From: Notospermus geniculatus | Taxonomy: Eukaryota; Nemertea; Pilidiophora; Heteronemertea; Lineidae | Reading direction: 5' to 3' | DNA length: 64,000 bases | Assembly: GCA_002633025.1 (NCBI GenBank) | Contig: NMRB01000042.1 | Coordinates: 817,381 to 881,380 of the forward strand | Part shown: positions 63,994 through 64,000 of the stretch, in pieces | Layout: each line of letters starts with the position of its first letter | Numbering within the stretch: position 1 is the first letter of the stretch | Translations under genes and position numbers: made by a program | The notes under the pieces: generated by a model | Told to the model about the DNA's origin: nothing | The model's database searches: none | What the model saw: the letters and a program-made list of their open reading frames with translations, nothing else

Positions 63994-64000
63994 GTCTATT

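Overview
The window reads as a large-DNA-virus locus of herpesvirus type, closest in character to the invertebrate herpesviruses (Malacoherpesviridae; oyster and abalone herpesviruses). It is mixed with genes and repeats of animal-genome character. The viral assignment rests on three core genes. One is a herpes-type terminase ATPase/nuclease split over two exons (39174-40169 and 44764-46500). The second is a family-B DNA polymerase (50747-55808) with all exonuclease and polymerase motifs. The third is a herpes-type primase (19278-22934) with an Asp-x-Asp catalytic motif and a C-terminal zinc motif. Most other long genes are compact, densely packed and not recognised by me. Animal-type features are several: introns in the IAP, homeobox and tyrosine-recombinase genes, an array of 13 TTAGGG telomere units, a degenerate tRNA-like unit, and a broken STAND/TPR gene. 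An endogenous (integrated) or host-gene-capturing malacoherpes-like virus of a marine invertebrate fits best. I cannot tell which phylum, or whether the copy is active.

Layout, left half. 1-1043 is the 3' part of an IAP (BIR exon junction, UBA-like segment, RING). 1256-7178 holds a RING protein, an unknown 649-aa protein, an acidic repeat protein, a Bcl-2 homologue and an ankyrin (IkB-like) protein. 7269-13863 is a rightward block of two large unknown proteins that overlap by ATGA, a small secreted protein and one more unknown. 13912-18938 is a 5-kb unit bounded by 37-bp inverted repeats that contains one four-exon tyrosine-recombinase gene on the minus strand; two of its exons are tandem duplicates. 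19278-22934 is the RING-primase. 23496-28798 is a very large minus-strand protein split into two frames inside a repeat. 28946-31335 holds a spliced paired-class homeobox gene followed by a second RING protein.

Middle. 31336-37456 is poor in viral genes. It has a perfect 162-bp duplication, minisatellite-like repeats, an unknown ORF with a duplicated tail, a broken winged-helix/TPR (STAND NTPase) fragment, and the telomere-type array at 37061-37138.

Right half. 37457-46500 carries an unknown protein and the split terminase. Its 4.6-kb intron contains two antisense genes and one sense membrane glycoprotein, recalling UL15 with nested UL16/UL17 of herpes simplex virus. 46520-50140 has a cysteine-containing protein, a small protein, a second Bcl-2 homologue and a decayed third Bcl-2 copy. 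The polymerase follows, with a one-base frame break just after exonuclease motif I. Then come an ADP-ribosyltransferase-like gene and five unknown minus-strand genes reaching the right edge.

Working together: terminase, polymerase and primase give replication and packaging. IAP, two Bcl-2 proteins, IkB-like protein, several RING proteins and the ADP-ribosyltransferase-like protein form a host-control set aimed at apoptosis, NF-kB and ubiquitin signalling. The recombinase, telomeric array and homeobox gene are the unusual additions.
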